Below are positions 44,454 through 55,419 of a DNA stretch of 64,000 nt, in pieces (within the stretch, counting starts at the first letter, position 1; every line of letters starts with the position of its first letter). The notes below the pieces were generated by a model. The model was given only the letters and a program-made list of their open reading frames with translations. It did not search any database and had not been told where the DNA came from. The stretch covers positions 538,001 through 602,000 of the forward strand of contig NZ_CP120863.1 in the NCBI RefSeq assembly GCF_026191725.2. Reading direction: 5' to 3'. The position numbers and the translations under genes were made by a program. The DNA is from Roseibium porphyridii. Its GTDB lineage: Bacteria > Pseudomonadota > Alphaproteobacteria > Rhizobiales > Stappiaceae.

Positions 44454-46070
44454 ATGGCCATTGTGTCCAAAGCCGTTCCCGTTCCTGAACTGGTTTCCGT
44501 TAAGCGCGCCCTTCTTTCCGTATTCGACAAGTCAGGCCTCGTCGATTTCGCAAAGGCGCTGGCAGAGCGCGGTGTTGAACTGGTTTCCACAGGTGGGTCC
44601 TACAAGGCTTTGAAAGACGCCGGTCTGGAGGTGCTGGACATATCTGAGGTGACCGGTTTTCCGGAAATCATGGATGGTCGGGTCAAGACACTCCATCCGA
44701 TGGTTCATGGCGGCCTGCTTGCCATCCGCGATGACAATGACCACCAACTGGCCATGGGTGAGCACGGTATCACCGGGATTGATCTGTTCTGCGGTAATCT
44801 CTATCCGTTTGAAGATGTCGTAGCATCGGGTGCCGACTATGCAACCGGTATTGAAAATATAGATATCGGTGGTCCGGCAATGACCCGCGCGGCTGCCAAG
44901 AACCATGCCTATGTCACGGTTGTGACCGATCCGGCTGACTACGAGACGGTTATTTCCGAACTGGACGCGAATGGTGGCCAATCGCCGCTGGACTTGCGCA
45001 AGAAACTAGCGCTCAAGGCTTTTGCCCGTACGGCTGCATACGATGCATCGGTTTCCAACTGGATGGCTGATCAGCTTGAGGACGCAACACCGGCACACCG
45101 GGCAGTCGGCGGCACGCTCGCCGAGGTGATGAGATATGGTGAGAACCCGCACCAGACGGCAGGCTTTTATAAAACAGGCGAAAAACGTCCGGGCGTTGCG
45201 ACCGCGCGGCAGCTTCAGGGCAAAACCCTTTCCTACAACAATATCAACGATACCGATGCTGCCTTCGAATTGGTCAGCGAATTTGATCCGTCGCGCACAA
45301 GCGCTGTTGCGATCATCAAACACGCCAATCCATGTGGTGTTGCAGAGGGTGCAGACCTTAAGGAGGCCTATGAAAAGGCTCTTCGCTGCGATCCTGTCTC
45401 TGCCTTTGGCGGTATCGTTGCGTTGAACAAGGTCCTGGACGCCGCTGCAGCAGAAGAAATTGTCAAGATCTTCACTGAAGTCATTATTGCTCCGGACGCC
45501 GACGACGCGGCGCGAGAGATTATTTCAGCCAAAAAGAACCTGCGTCTTCTGACAACGGGCGGTCTTGCGGATGCCCGTGCGAAGGGTCTTTATGTCAAGT
45601 CGGTCGCAGGCGGATTGCTGGTGCAATCCCGCGACAATGGTGTGGTCGATGATCTCGATCTGAAAGTTGTCACCAAACGGGCGCCTAGCGACCAGGAACT
45701 GGCAGATCTCAAATTCGCATTCCGGGTCGCGAAACATGTCAAATCCAACGCGATCGTTTACGCCAGGGACGGTGCAACTGTCGGTGTTGGTGCTGGTCAG
45801 ATGAGTCGGGTGGATTCAGCGCGGATTGCAGCGCGAAAGGCGCTTGATGCGACCGAAGCTGCCGGACTATCCGAACCGCTTACAAATGGGTGTGTTGTCG
45901 CGTCCGATGCGTTTTTCCCGTTTGCCGATGGACTGCTGTCTGCGGCAGAGGCTGGAGCCACCGCGGTTATCCAGCCAGGAGGATCCATGCGCGATGATGA
46001 TGTCATTGCTGCGGCGGATGAAGCCGGGCTCGCCATGGTGATGACCGGCATGCGACATTTTCGACACTAA
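44454..46070 (+). CDS. purH: Bifunctional purine biosynthesis protein PurH
   Basis: PurH performs the last two steps of IMP synthesis: AICAR formyl transfer and IMP cyclohydrolysis. The 538-residue length is standard. The cyclohydrolase domain (residues 1-200) shows [26 protein letters not shown] and [13 protein letters not shown]. The transformylase domain shows LRYGENPHQ (as [11 protein letters not shown]), KHANPCGVA with the catalytic Lys-His, and [10 protein letters not shown]. It ends with GMRHFRH, as in relatives. Confidence 0.96.
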   Translation: MAIVSKAVPVPELVSVKRALLSVFDKSGLVDFAKALAERGVELVSTGGSYKALKDAGLEVLDISEVTGFPEIMDGRVKTLHPMVHGGLLAIRDDNDHQLAMGEHGITGIDLFCGNLYPFEDVVASGADYATGIENIDIGGPAMTRAAAKNHAYVTVVTDPADYETVISELDANGGQSPLDLRKKLALKAFARTAAYDASVSNWMADQLEDATPAHRAVGGTLAEVMRYGENPHQTAGFYKTGEKRPGVATARQLQGKTLSYNNINDTDAAFELVSEFDPSRTSAVAIIKHANPCGVAEGADLKEAYEKALRCDPVSAFGGIVALNKVLDAAAAEEIVKIFTEVIIAPDADDAAREIISAKKNLRLLTTGGLADARAKGLYVKSVAGGLLVQSRDNGVVDDLDLKVVTKRAPSDQELADLKFAFRVAKHVKSNAIVYARDGATVGVGAGQMSRVDSARIAARKALDATEAAGLSEPLTNGCVVASDAFFPFADGLLSAAEAGATAVIQPGGSMRDDDVIAAADEAGLAMVMTGMRHFRH

Positions 46071-46119
46071 TACTGTGATTTGCAGTCTAACTATATATAA
46101 ATCCTGTAAAAATTGACAA

Positions 46120-46158
46120 AAGGTCTTCGGAATTACTTCGGATTTTGAAGACCTTGTT
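46120..46158 (+). terminator. Stem-loop between purH and second MCP gene
   Basis: AAGGTCTTC (46120-46128) pairs with GAAGACCTT (46147-46155) around 18 bases, followed by GTTAAC. It may terminate purH or form part of the chemoreceptor leader; no long T tract is present. Confidence 0.5.
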
Positions 46159-46231
46159 AACTCTCAAATTGTAACTTCGCGAGCATTCCGGCAGACCTCA
46201 TCTGCCGCCTATCGATTCGCGGAGAATATTG

Positions 46232-48343
46232 GTGTTTAAGAAAGCGAAGGTCACCACGAAGCTGATTGGTGCCAGCGCTGCGGCCATGACGGTCGCCCTG
46301 GCGATCGGCATCACAGCCATTGGCTGGCAAGCCTCGAATGTCACGGGAAAGCTGGCTCGCACAGAAGCTGAAACCGTTGCACGCGAGCAGGCAGAATTTG
46401 TTCAGCGGGGCCTTGAGAAGGGGCTCAAATCTGCGCAAGCCCTGGCCAGTGCCCTTGGCGGATTGAAGAACGCCGGCGCTGTCGATCGTGACGCATGGAA
46501 TTCGGTAGTCGAAAATCTTGCACTCACCAACAAGGATCTGTCCGGCGCATGGGGCGTGGTCACGGGTGACCAGCTTGACGGGAAAGACGCTGAATTCAAA
46601 GGCAATGAAAAATGGGCCGCCGGCGGCGAATGGCAGCCGTATTTCTTCCGCAAGGCCGATGGCACGCTTGCCTATCGTCCGATTGAGGAAATTGATGTGG
46701 GAGACACAAGCGATCCCGCCGAACTCTGGTTCAATGGTGCCTATGTCTCCGGCAAGGACTACGTTACCGAGCCTTACAGCTGGGAGGCAGACGGCAAAAC
46801 GGTTACCGGCGTTTCGTTCAGCATCCCGATTTTCAACGAAAAGAAGGTCATCGGTGTTGCCGGTGGCGACATTTTGCTGACGCCGCTTTCGGACGTTCTC
46901 GCTCAGCAGAAGCCGCTTGGTTCGGGGTCGGTTCACCTGCTGTCGCAAAATGGTGTCTGGATCGCGCATCCTGACCCTGCTGTCCTTGGAAAGAGCTGGT
47001 CTGAAGGTCGCTCTGAAGCCGATCTGGCGCATCAGGATCAGTTGCTTGCAGCCGTTGAGAGCGGCAACCGGTTTGACTATCAGGGATACTCCAATTCGCT
47101 TGGAGCGGATGTTCATCGTATCGTGGTGCCTGTTCCGATCGGAGAAACCGGGTCGAAACTTGCCGTTGTCGTAAGTGTGCCACTTGAGACGCTCAATGCG
47201 GCTTCAACGCAGATCCTGACGATGATCCTGGCCGTCGGAGGCGTCCTGCTCTTGGTCGTCGCGCTTTCCATCTACCTGGTCGGCAACGCAATTGTGCGCC
47301 GTCCGCTGGAACAGTCCGTACGCAGCATTCAGGCCCTGATCGATCGTCGGTACGACGAGCCGATCCACGGCACCGAGCGCAGCGACGAAATCGGCGAAAT
47401 CAGCAAGGCTCTGGAAGTTTTCCGCGAAAAGGCACAGCAAGCCGAGACTTTGACGGCGGAGCAGGAAGAAGCACAACGTCAACAGTTGGCGCGTGCTGAA
47501 CGGATCAGTGATCTTTCCCAAAATTTCGACCGTCAGATTTCCGAGTTGACCGAAACGGTGATGAGCCAGGTTCAGGATCTGAATTCGGCCTCGGTTACAC
47601 TCACAGCGGGTGCGGACGATACCAGCGAAAAGAGCACCACCGTGGCGGCCGCCTCCGAAGAGGCATCGTCCAACGTGGAAACCGTTGCCTCGGCGGCGGA
47701 AGAGTTGTTGGCATCGGTTGGCGAAATTACCCGCCAGATGGGACAGTCGACCGAGATTGCTTCGCATGCAGTGGAGCAGGCGCAGGTGACCAACGCAAAG
47801 ATCGAAGGTCTTGCCGAAGCCGCCAACCGGATCAGTGAAGTTGTCAAACTCATTACCGACATCGCTGAGCAGACCAACTTGCTGGCGCTGAATGCGACAA
47901 TCGAGGCTGCGCGCGCTGGCGAAGCCGGCAAGGGTTTCGCGGTTGTGGCGGCGGAGGTCAAGGAGCTGGCCAATCAGACGGCAAAGGCGACGGAAGAAAT
48001 TTCGCTGCAGATCCAGTCCGTGCAAACGGAGACGGCCGGTTCGGTTGAAGCCATCAAGGGGATTTCCGAAACCATCGAGAAAATGAACGAGATTTCCTCA
48101 AGCATTGAAACCTCGGTTGAACAGCAGGGCCTTGCCACCAACGAGATCGCTCGCAACATTCAGGAAGCCTCCAATGGTACCCAGGAAGTTGCACAGAACA
48201 TCGTCAAGGTCGCAGCGTCCGCCGACGACACCGGTAATGCGGCGCGGCAGGTTTCAGCTTCTGCAGACGTCCTGCAGAAGGAGGCCGATCGCCTGAAACA
48301 GGAAGTCGTGGGCTTTCTGGATAATGTCCGTCAGGTTGGCTAG
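46232..48343 (+). CDS. Methyl-accepting chemotaxis protein with dCache-type sensor
   Basis: The 703-residue chemoreceptor has membrane segment 1 at about residues 12-35, a periplasmic double-Cache-like sensor (about 40-330) with [24 protein letters not shown] and GVAGGDILL, segment 2 near 335-360, HAMP, and a signalling domain whose tip reads [19 protein letters not shown]. Cache domains usually bind amino acids or organic acids. The start is GTG 46232 with GGAG seven bases ahead; a TTG one codon earlier is possible. No CheR-binding pentapeptide at the C-terminus. Confidence 0.9.
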   Translation: MFKKAKVTTKLIGASAAAMTVALAIGITAIGWQASNVTGKLARTEAETVAREQAEFVQRGLEKGLKSAQALASALGGLKNAGAVDRDAWNSVVENLALTNKDLSGAWGVVTGDQLDGKDAEFKGNEKWAAGGEWQPYFFRKADGTLAYRPIEEIDVGDTSDPAELWFNGAYVSGKDYVTEPYSWEADGKTVTGVSFSIPIFNEKKVIGVAGGDILLTPLSDVLAQQKPLGSGSVHLLSQNGVWIAHPDPAVLGKSWSEGRSEADLAHQDQLLAAVESGNRFDYQGYSNSLGADVHRIVVPVPIGETGSKLAVVVSVPLETLNAASTQILTMILAVGGVLLLVVALSIYLVGNAIVRRPLEQSVRSIQALIDRRYDEPIHGTERSDEIGEISKALEVFREKAQQAETLTAEQEEAQRQQLARAERISDLSQNFDRQISELTETVMSQVQDLNSASVTLTAGADDTSEKSTTVAAASEEASSNVETVASAAEELLASVGEITRQMGQSTEIASHAVEQAQVTNAKIEGLAEAANRISEVVKLITDIAEQTNLLALNATIEAARAGEAGKGFAVVAAEVKELANQTAKATEEISLQIQSVQTETAGSVEAIKGISETIEKMNEISSSIETSVEQQGLATNEIARNIQEASNGTQEVAQNIVKVAASADDTGNAARQVSASADVLQKEADRLKQEVVGFLDNVRQVG

Positions 48344-48369
48344 GACCTGTTCAATTCAGCACCAAAGAG

Positions 48370-48400
48370 CGCGCCGGAGATCATCCGGCGCGTTTTTCTT
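48370..48400 (+). terminator. Terminator of second MCP gene, overlapping the MFS stop codon
   Basis: CGCGCCGGA pairs with TCCGGCGCG around GATCA, with TTTTTCTTT after it. The convergent MFS gene's stop codon (48381-48383) lies in the loop, and its last codons form the 3' arm. Confidence 0.85.
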
Positions 48401-49760
48401 TGACCATCGTGAGCAGGACCAGACCCACAAAGAAGAACACGAGAATAACTGACATTCCGGCTGCCTGGTTGGCGGTGATCGCAGTTACGACACCAACCGC
48501 AAGAGGTGCGAGGAAGCTTGTGACCTTCCCGGAAAGTGCCAGCAGCCCGAAGTACTGTGTCATGTGCTCATGCGGCGCCAGTCGGATCAAGAGGCTGCGA
48601 CACGATGCCTGAAGCGGGCCGGAAACAGCACCGATGATTGCTCCCAACACAATGAAAACCTGTTCAGGCAGTGAAGCGAACAGCGCGCCTTCCGGTGCAG
48701 GCTCTGACTTGATCACAAAAAAGACGGTTGTCTTGTCGACAGAAATCATTCCAAGGCCACAGATCATCAGGACAATCAGGCAAAACAAAATGACAAGTTT
48801 AGCGCCGAAGCGATCATCCATCGGACCGCCCAGAAGCAGCCCCAGCGTACCCGTGATGGTCAAAATGATTCCAAAGGTCCCGATTTCGATAGATCCCCAG
48901 CCGAGTTGTCCTGCTGAATAAATGCCGCCGAAGGCAAACAAGGCGACCAACCCGTCCTTGAAAATCATGTTTGAAGCCAGGAACAGGAAGATGTTTGTGT
49001 TGGCGCGGGCCTGGGCGAGGCTTTCGCCGAGTTCGGACAAGCCTTTGCGAACCGCTGCTCCGATTTTTGCCCGCTTTGGCACATCGGGAACGAACAGAAA
49101 CATCGGTATCGCGAAGATAATGAACCAGACGGCTGAGAAGGGCCCGACCGCGCGGTCTCCCTCCCGGGTGGCCGCATCGAGACCGAGAACCGGTTCGAAG
49201 CCCAGGAGTGTCCGTCCGGTTTCCGGGCTTGCCGCGAAAAACCCGAGCGCGATGACCAATGTGACCAGCCCGCTGACATAGCCCATTGCCCAGCCAAAAC
49301 TCGACAACCGCCCGATTTTTGCTGCCGGAACCAGCGAAGGCATCATGGCGTTGTTGAATACAGTCGCCACCTCGATGGAAAGTGTGCCGATGGCAAACGC
49401 GAACAAGGCGATCGTAATGCTGTGGGCTCCGCCTGGAGCGGCGTACCAAAGCGCCCAACAACAGATCAGAAACGGAATGGAAAACAACAGGATCCAGCGT
49501 TTTCTCCGACCCGTTGCATCGGCAATTGATCCGAGCACCGGTGCCGAAAGGGCAATGCCAAGACCGGCGGCTGCCGTTGCATAGCCCCATAACGCCTGTC
49601 CCTCCGCGGGTGTCGAGGCGAGAGAGGCGGCAAAATAGGGAGCGAAGACGAAGGTCGTGACCAGGGTGAAAAATGGCTGGGCAGCCCAGTCAAAAAGTGC
49701 CCAGGACAGAACGGCACGGCGATCAGTCTTCAGGGTGCCGGTGTCAGCAACTGTTGTCAT
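48381..49760 (-). CDS. MFS transporter, UMF1/Atg22-like
   Basis: The 459-residue protein has about twelve membrane segments. WALFDWAAQPFFTLVTTFVF near residue 20 and PVLGSIADATGRRKRWILLF (the loop 2-3 motif) are typical of the UMF1 family, related to the yeast vacuolar effluxer Atg22. Amino acid efflux is the usual inference but is not shown. Its last codons overlap the terminator of the convergent chemoreceptor gene. Confidence 0.85.
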   Translation of the reverse strand: MTTVADTGTLKTDRRAVLSWALFDWAAQPFFTLVTTFVFAPYFAASLASTPAEGQALWGYATAAAGLGIALSAPVLGSIADATGRRKRWILLFSIPFLICCWALWYAAPGGAHSITIALFAFAIGTLSIEVATVFNNAMMPSLVPAAKIGRLSSFGWAMGYVSGLVTLVIALGFFAASPETGRTLLGFEPVLGLDAATREGDRAVGPFSAVWFIIFAIPMFLFVPDVPKRAKIGAAVRKGLSELGESLAQARANTNIFLFLASNMIFKDGLVALFAFGGIYSAGQLGWGSIEIGTFGIILTITGTLGLLLGGPMDDRFGAKLVILFCLIVLMICGLGMISVDKTTVFFVIKSEPAPEGALFASLPEQVFIVLGAIIGAVSGPLQASCRSLLIRLAPHEHMTQYFGLLALSGKVTSFLAPLAVGVVTAITANQAAGMSVILVFFFVGLVLLTMVKEKRAG

Positions 49761-49783
49761 CAGAGCATCCTGTGCCGATACGA

Positions 49784-49815
49784 AAAGGGCCGGCAGCAGT
49801 CCTGCCGACCCTCTT
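49784..49815 (-). terminator. Rho-independent terminator of NAD-glutamate dehydrogenase gene
   Basis: Read on the minus strand, GGGTCGGCAG pairs with CTGCCGGCCC around GACTG, followed by TTTTCG. It lies 23 bases past the gene's stop codon. Confidence 0.75.
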
Positions 49816-49837
49816 CAGTCCTAGCATGTTTTCCAGG

Positions 49838-52800
49838 TCACGCCGTGCCGCAAATCTCGGCAAGCAGGCTTGCGGCGACCGAGAACTTGGAGACACTGAG
49901 CGCACCGTCCAGAATTTCGGTCACGGACCTTTGTGTGCGTGCGACTTCTGCAGTGTGGGATTCCAGCCAACCGTCAAAGCCACCTGATTTGACGGCCTGA
50001 ATTGCGAGCGCACGGTGCGCGCCGAAGAGCGTTGCCCGTGCACGGTCAAGAGCAAGGCCGTCATAGTAATCGCGCACATCAAGCTCATCGGTGCGTTCGT
50101 GCATGGCTCCGATCCTGAAGTGATGTGCAACCTGGAAATAGGCAGTTGCAGCAGTATCGAGATCAGCACCGGTTTCTTCAGAAACGATGACGATGTCAGG
50201 AATCGCTTGCTCGGCGATCAACCAGGCAATGCGTTTGGCAAGGTCTTCCGGCACGCCCCGGCTGATGTAGTCAGCTGTGCGCTGGTTCAAAATTGCACCC
50301 GGCTCTTCCGGCAACAGGCTCTCGAGGCGGCCACGTAGGGCGGAGATTCCTGTCCGGAAACGCTCTACAACAGCAGACAGCCCTTTGTCGAAGGCAACGT
50401 TCCGCTTGAACCAGACCACCCGTTCCAGCAACAGGGACTGCACTTCGGAATAAAGCTCTAGCTGCAGTTTGCCGTCGATTTTTGTATCGAGGACATCAAT
50501 CTCGGTGTTGAGGTCGGTCAGGTCGAAGCTGTTGCGAACTGCAACGAAGGCTTGAGCGATTTCTGTTGCCGTCGCGCCGGTCTGGTCGCGCAGGCGGGTA
50601 ATGAAGGTCGCTCCGCCGCGATTGATCATCGAGTTCGCCAGCATGGTTGCGATTATCTCGCGGCGCAGCCGGTGTCCGTTGATCTCGTCCTTGTAGGTCT
50701 CTGCCATCTGGTCCGGGAAATAACGGAAAAGCTCGCGGGCAAGATAGGAGTCGTCGGGAACCGTGCTTTCCAGCAACGCGTCGTAAAGCGTGAGCTTGGC
50801 ATAGGCCAGGAGCACACCAAGCTCCGCACGTGTCAGCAACTGACCTGCCTTGCGCATCTCGTCGAGAGTGGCTTCATCAGGCAATTGTTCGACAACCCGA
50901 TCCAGAAGATCGGCTTGCTCGAGCTGGCGCATCATGCGGACCTGGAAACCGAAGTCTTCCATGCCGCGCAAATGGGTCATGGAGATCGCGAGGGTCTGCA
51001 GATAGTTGTTCCGCAAGACCAGATCCGCGACTTCGTCGGTCATCTCAGCCAGGAGCTCATTGCGTTGTTCAATGTTCAACTTGCCGGCTTTGACGGCTGC
51101 ACCGAACGCAATCTTGATGTTGACCTCCATGTCGGAGGAGTTCACACCGGCGGAATTGTCGATTGCGTCTGAATTACAGCGTCCACCCTTCTTGTTGAAC
51201 TCGATGCGAGCCAGTTGGGTCAGGCCAAGGTTTGCACCTTCACCGATCACCTTGGTGCGAAGTTCCGGTGCTGTAATGCGGATCGGATCATTCGCCCGGT
51301 CGCCGGCATCGGCATCGGTTTCCGTCGTAGCGCGAATATAGGTGCCGATCCCGCCGAACCAGAGCAGGTCAACTTCCATTTTCAAAATGGCCATCATGAC
51401 TTCCTGCGGAGTCGCGCTGGCAACCTGAAGGTCGAGAAGCTTCTGAATTTCCGGAGACAGAGGTATGGATTTCAGCTGACGGGAAAAGATCCCGCCACCC
51501 TTGGAAATCAGGTCCTGATTGTAGTCCTTCCACGAAGAGCGGCCCATGTCGAACAAACGCTTGCGTTCGTCCCAGGTCTTGGCCGGGTCCGGATTGGGAT
51601 CAATGAATATATCCCTGTGATCGAATGCGGCCACAAGTTTGGTTGCCTTCGACAACAGCATACCGTTGCCAAAGACATCGCCCGACATGTCTCCCACACC
51701 TGCAGCGGTAAAGGGTTCGCTCTGAATGTCCCTGTTCATTTCCCGGAAGTGTCGTTTGACAGCCTCCCAGGCACCACGGGCGGTGATGCCCATTTTCTTG
51801 TGGTCATATCCGGCTGAACCACCCGATGCGAACGCATCGCCAAGCCAGAAATTCCGTCCTTCGGATATGCCGTTGGCCGTATCGGAAAATGTCGCTGTGC
51901 CCTTGTCGGCGGCAACGACGAGATAAGGGTCGTCACCATCGAAGCGCTGAACACGTTCCGGCGGCAGAATGCTGTCTTCTCCCAGGTTGTCGGTGACGTC
52001 GAGGAGCGCATTGATGAAGATCTTGTAGCTCTCGGTACCTTCAGTGAACCAGGCTTCGCGGTCGCTCATCGGAGGCAGTCTTTTGGGCAGGAAGCCACCC
52101 TTGGCGCCGACCGGAACAATCACGGCGTTCTTCACCTGTTGGGCTTTGACGAGACCCAGCACCTCGGTGCGGAAATCCTGAGGTCTGTCGGACCAGCGAA
52201 GGCCACCGCGCGCTACCATGCCGAAGCGCAAGTGAACGCCCTCGACTCTCGGGCTGTAAACGAAGATTTCTCGGTACGGCCTCGGCTGCGGCAGATCGTC
52301 GATCGACCGGCTGTCGACCTTGAACGCGAAAGTGGATTTGGGCAGCCCTGCCTCATCCAACTGATAGAAGTTGGTTCGCAGGATCGATTCAATCGCGTTC
52401 TGGAAACGGCGCAGGATACGATCATCATCGAGGCTGGACACGTCTTCCAGGCTGCTTGTCAGCTCTTCCTCGAGGCGTTTGGTGCCGTTGGTGCGGTCCT
52501 TTTCGGTGACATCGGGATTGAACCGCAGGTGAAACAGTTCGACCAGCTTGCCGGCAATGGCCGGATAACGGTTCAAGGTGCCCCACATGTAGTCTTCGGA
52601 AAAGCGAATACCTGCCTGACGCAGATATTTGGACAATGCGCGAATGACCGCGATGTCACGCCAGGCGAGATCCGCCGTCAGGACCAATCGGTTGTAGCCG
52701 TCGTTCTCGGCCTGGTCGGACCAGACCGCCATGAACATGCTTTCAAGGCGCGACTGGAGTTCGTCACCGACTTCAAAGGATTCCCCTGCCTGGGCCTCCA

Positions 52801-54649
52801 GGGTCATTTCGTGAAGATATGACATGCCAAGGTCTGCAGGCGTGACGCGGTAGGTGCGCTCGTTGATGACGCGGAAACCCATGTTTTCCAAAAGGGGCAC
52901 GCGGGCAGACAACGGAATCGGAGAGCCGCTGTGATAAACCTTCAGTGATAGCCTGTTGTCCTTGGATCCCTTCAACCTGTGAAAGGTGATCGTCGTGTTG
53001 TGCTCATCCGTCAGTGTTTCCAGTTTAACGATGTCGAGCAGCGCGGACTGCGCATTGTAAACTTCCTTGTAGCCGCCGTGGAACGACAAGGCATAGCGAT
53101 CCGCCAGCGAGCGTGCCTTCGCGGGCGCGAACTCCTGCTTGAGCGCGTCACGGACACTGTCGGACCAGGTCCGGATCATGTCGGCGACCGCAATTTCCAG
53201 TTCTTCTTGAGGCGGCTCAGGTGTTTCGCCTTTGTCCCGGCCAACAATGTAGTGAACGCGCGCAAGCGGTCCTTCAGGATAGGTGACGTACCAGGCGGAC
53301 ACACGGCCTTCATAGACGGTCGCCAGATACGTGCCGACATTCAGGCGCACTTCGGTTGTGTAGCGATCACGGGGTACAAATACCAGGATCGAGACATAGC
53401 GATCGAACTTGTCCGGCCGTGACAGGACGCGGATGCGCGGGCGCTCGTCCAGCTGAAGGATCGAAATGGCAAAACTGAACAGCAGATCGCGATCGATCTG
53501 GAAGAGCTCATCGCGTGGATAGGCTTCCAGCACGTTGCGCAGCGCGCGTCCCGAATGGCTTTCCGAGCCATATCCGGCGCGGGCGAGAACGCTGGCGACC
53601 TTGCGGCGCAGGAAGGGAATTGTGTTGGTGGGCTCGGTGTAGGCGGTTGAGGCGAATAGGCCGACAATCCGCAATTCACCCATCATGTTGCCGTCGTCAT
53701 CATAGAGTTTAGCGCCGACATAATCCATGTGAACGCGCCGGTGAACGTTGCTCTTCACATTGGCCTTGGCAATGATGAGCGGTTCCGGCTTGTTCAAGAA
53801 TTCTCGAATTTCCGGCGTTATCTGTACAAATTCAGATCCGCGCCGAAGGACTCGCACATCAGGGTCGGTCAACAAACCGAGGCCGGTTCCTTCATGGGGC
53901 GAAAGTTCGCCTTCCTCGACGCCGCCCTCGAACGTATATTCGCGCATTCCGAGGAAAATGAAATTGTCGTTCTCCATCCATTCAAGAAAATGGATGGCTT
54001 CCCAGAGTTCGTCGCTGCTTCCGGGGATCTGCGTGGTTTTGTAAGTGTCAATTGCCTCGGCAAGACGTTCCTGCATCGGCTTGAAGTCGGTGACAACCGA
54101 ACGCACGGAATTCAAAACCGCATCAAGTCTGTCCTGCAGGGCCTGACGAGCCTTGTCGGAATCGACCCGGGTGATGTGAATATGGATCAGGCTTTCTTGA
54201 CGGTCCTTGCGCTTTGCCGGCTTTTTGCGGGCCACCGCCGAAAGTAGTTTTCCGTCGTCGTCGCGTTCGACGATGAAGATCGGATGCAGGACGAGATGAA
54301 CCTCAAGCTTGCTTTCCTGCAGCTCATCCATAACCGAATCGACCAGAAACGGCATGTTGTCATTGACGATTTCGATGACTGTGAGTTCGCTGGCTTTGTT
54401 GCCGGCTGCCTTGAAGGCGGGATCTGAAAGTTTGACCCGGTGCGTGCCGAGTTTGTGGGTCTGGAAATCCTGCCAGGCATCCTTGACGAAAGCAGTGAGT
54501 TCTTCACTGGAGTAGGCAACCACATCCTCCGCCGCGGCACGGTCGTAAAACGCGCTGGAAAACTCCGCGAGGTCAGGGTCCTCTTTGTTCAAGGTGGTGT
54601 GGACAGCGTCGATGAGTTTCAGTTTCTCGACGTCGTGTTTGTCCGGCAT
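49838..54649 (-). CDS. gdhB: NAD-dependent glutamate dehydrogenase, 180-kDa class
   Basis: This enzyme deaminates glutamate to 2-oxoglutarate with NAD and works mainly in catabolism. The 1603-residue length is typical of the large class. The N-terminal half holds ACT-like regulatory folds. The catalytic region is near residues 790-1100: RGGLRWSDRPQDFRTEVLGL, VPVGAKGGF with the active Lys region, and then LLWFGGIGTYIR for NAD binding. GEGANLGLTQLARIEF is also conserved. GGGGATGGAAA precedes the ATG. It is a single-gene unit with its own terminator. Symbol use varies between genomes. Confidence 0.95.
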   Translation of the reverse strand: MPDKHDVEKLKLIDAVHTTLNKEDPDLAEFSSAFYDRAAAEDVVAYSSEELTAFVKDAWQDFQTHKLGTHRVKLSDPAFKAAGNKASELTVIEIVNDNMPFLVDSVMDELQESKLEVHLVLHPIFIVERDDDGKLLSAVARKKPAKRKDRQESLIHIHITRVDSDKARQALQDRLDAVLNSVRSVVTDFKPMQERLAEAIDTYKTTQIPGSSDELWEAIHFLEWMENDNFIFLGMREYTFEGGVEEGELSPHEGTGLGLLTDPDVRVLRRGSEFVQITPEIREFLNKPEPLIIAKANVKSNVHRRVHMDYVGAKLYDDDGNMMGELRIVGLFASTAYTEPTNTIPFLRRKVASVLARAGYGSESHSGRALRNVLEAYPRDELFQIDRDLLFSFAISILQLDERPRIRVLSRPDKFDRYVSILVFVPRDRYTTEVRLNVGTYLATVYEGRVSAWYVTYPEGPLARVHYIVGRDKGETPEPPQEELEIAVADMIRTWSDSVRDALKQEFAPAKARSLADRYALSFHGGYKEVYNAQSALLDIVKLETLTDEHNTTITFHRLKGSKDNRLSLKVYHSGSPIPLSARVPLLENMGFRVINERTYRVTPADLGMSYLHEMTLEAQAGESFEVGDELQSRLESMFMAVWSDQAENDGYNRLVLTADLAWRDIAVIRALSKYLRQAGIRFSEDYMWGTLNRYPAIAGKLVELFHLRFNPDVTEKDRTNGTKRLEEELTSSLEDVSSLDDDRILRRFQNAIESILRTNFYQLDEAGLPKSTFAFKVDSRSIDDLPQPRPYREIFVYSPRVEGVHLRFGMVARGGLRWSDRPQDFRTEVLGLVKAQQVKNAVIVPVGAKGGFLPKRLPPMSDREAWFTEGTESYKIFINALLDVTDNLGEDSILPPERVQRFDGDDPYLVVAADKGTATFSDTANGISEGRNFWLGDAFASGGSAGYDHKKMGITARGAWEAVKRHFREMNRDIQSEPFTAAGVGDMSGDVFGNGMLLSKATKLVAAFDHRDIFIDPNPDPAKTWDERKRLFDMGRSSWKDYNQDLISKGGGIFSRQLKSIPLSPEIQKLLDLQVASATPQEVMMAILKMEVDLLWFGGIGTYIRATTETDADAGDRANDPIRITAPELRTKVIGEGANLGLTQLARIEFNKKGGRCNSDAIDNSAGVNSSDMEVNIKIAFGAAVKAGKLNIEQRNELLAEMTDEVADLVLRNNYLQTLAISMTHLRGMEDFGFQVRMMRQLEQADLLDRVVEQLPDEATLDEMRKAGQLLTRAELGVLLAYAKLTLYDALLESTVPDDSYLARELFRYFPDQMAETYKDEINGHRLRREIIATMLANSMINRGGATFITRLRDQTGATATEIAQAFVAVRNSFDLTDLNTEIDVLDTKIDGKLQLELYSEVQSLLLERVVWFKRNVAFDKGLSAVVERFRTGISALRGRLESLLPEEPGAILNQRTADYISRGVPEDLAKRIAWLIAEQAIPDIVIVSEETGADLDTAATAYFQVAHHFRIGAMHERTDELDVRDYYDGLALDRARATLFGAHRALAIQAVKSGGFDGWLESHTAEVARTQRSVTEILDGALSVSKFSVAASLLAEICGTA

Positions 54650-54756
54650 TTTCCATCCCCTTAGGCGATCTTTTGGTTTGGCTCTGTCGCGCGCTGGTTC
54701 TAAGACTTAAGTTCATATTTCGGCGACCTGAAAGTTTTCATGACGGGAGGAGTAAA

Positions 54757-55323
54757 TTGTCAAGTAAAGTCACGGCCTTGCGAATCGATTCAATTGAAAC
54801 ATTAAGTGAAAAAACGCAGGCGTATTTCGAATTATGCGAGGAGAAGCTGGGTCTGGTGCCCAATGTTCTCAAAGCTTATGCATTTGACGAAACCAAACTG
54901 CGCGCCTTCACGGACATGTATAACGACCTCATGCTCAGCGAGAGCGGTCTCTCCAAGCTTGATAGAGAGATGATTGCCGTTGCGGTATCGTCCGTCAATC
55001 ACTGTTTTTATTGCCTAACCGCCCACGGCTGCGCTGTGCGCGAATTGTCGGGAGATCCGGAACTCGGCGAATTGATGGTGATGAATTACCGGGTGGCCGA
55101 CCTTTCGGAGAAACAAAGGGCAATGCTCGATTTCGCCGTCAAACTGACAGAGCGGCCGGCAGAAATCCTGGAGAGTGATCGGCAAGGCTTGAGGGATGCC
55201 GGCTACTCGGATCGCGACATCTGGGACATCGCTTCCGTCGCGGCCTTCTTCAACATGACCAATCGGGTGGCTGCAGCAACCGACATGCGGCCAAATGATG
55301 AGTATCACTCAAGGGCTCGTTGA
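54757..55323 (+). CDS. AhpD-like (carboxymuconolactone decarboxylase family) peroxidase-related enzyme
   Basis: The 188-residue protein has the AhpD core: VAVSSVNHCFYCLTAHG, with Cys-x-x-Cys and the downstream His. Upstream Glu in REMIA is the proton-relay residue. The family includes alkylhydroperoxidases that need a thiol partner. It starts with TTG, supported by the strong GGGAGGAG before it; an upstream ATG at 54673 adds a non-homologous extension. It is divergent from the NAD-GDH gene. Confidence 0.85.
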   Translation: MSSKVTALRIDSIETLSEKTQAYFELCEEKLGLVPNVLKAYAFDETKLRAFTDMYNDLMLSESGLSKLDREMIAVAVSSVNHCFYCLTAHGCAVRELSGDPELGELMVMNYRVADLSEKQRAMLDFAVKLTERPAEILESDRQGLRDAGYSDRDIWDIASVAAFFNMTNRVAAATDMRPNDEYHSRAR

Positions 55324-55419
55324 GCTCTTCTAGCGTGCCGGAACGGTGACAAGTCGCGCGATTGGGTGTATGACGCAGGGCGATTTTCGGGAAACCGCCA
55401 ATAAGGAGAGGATCGGGCG

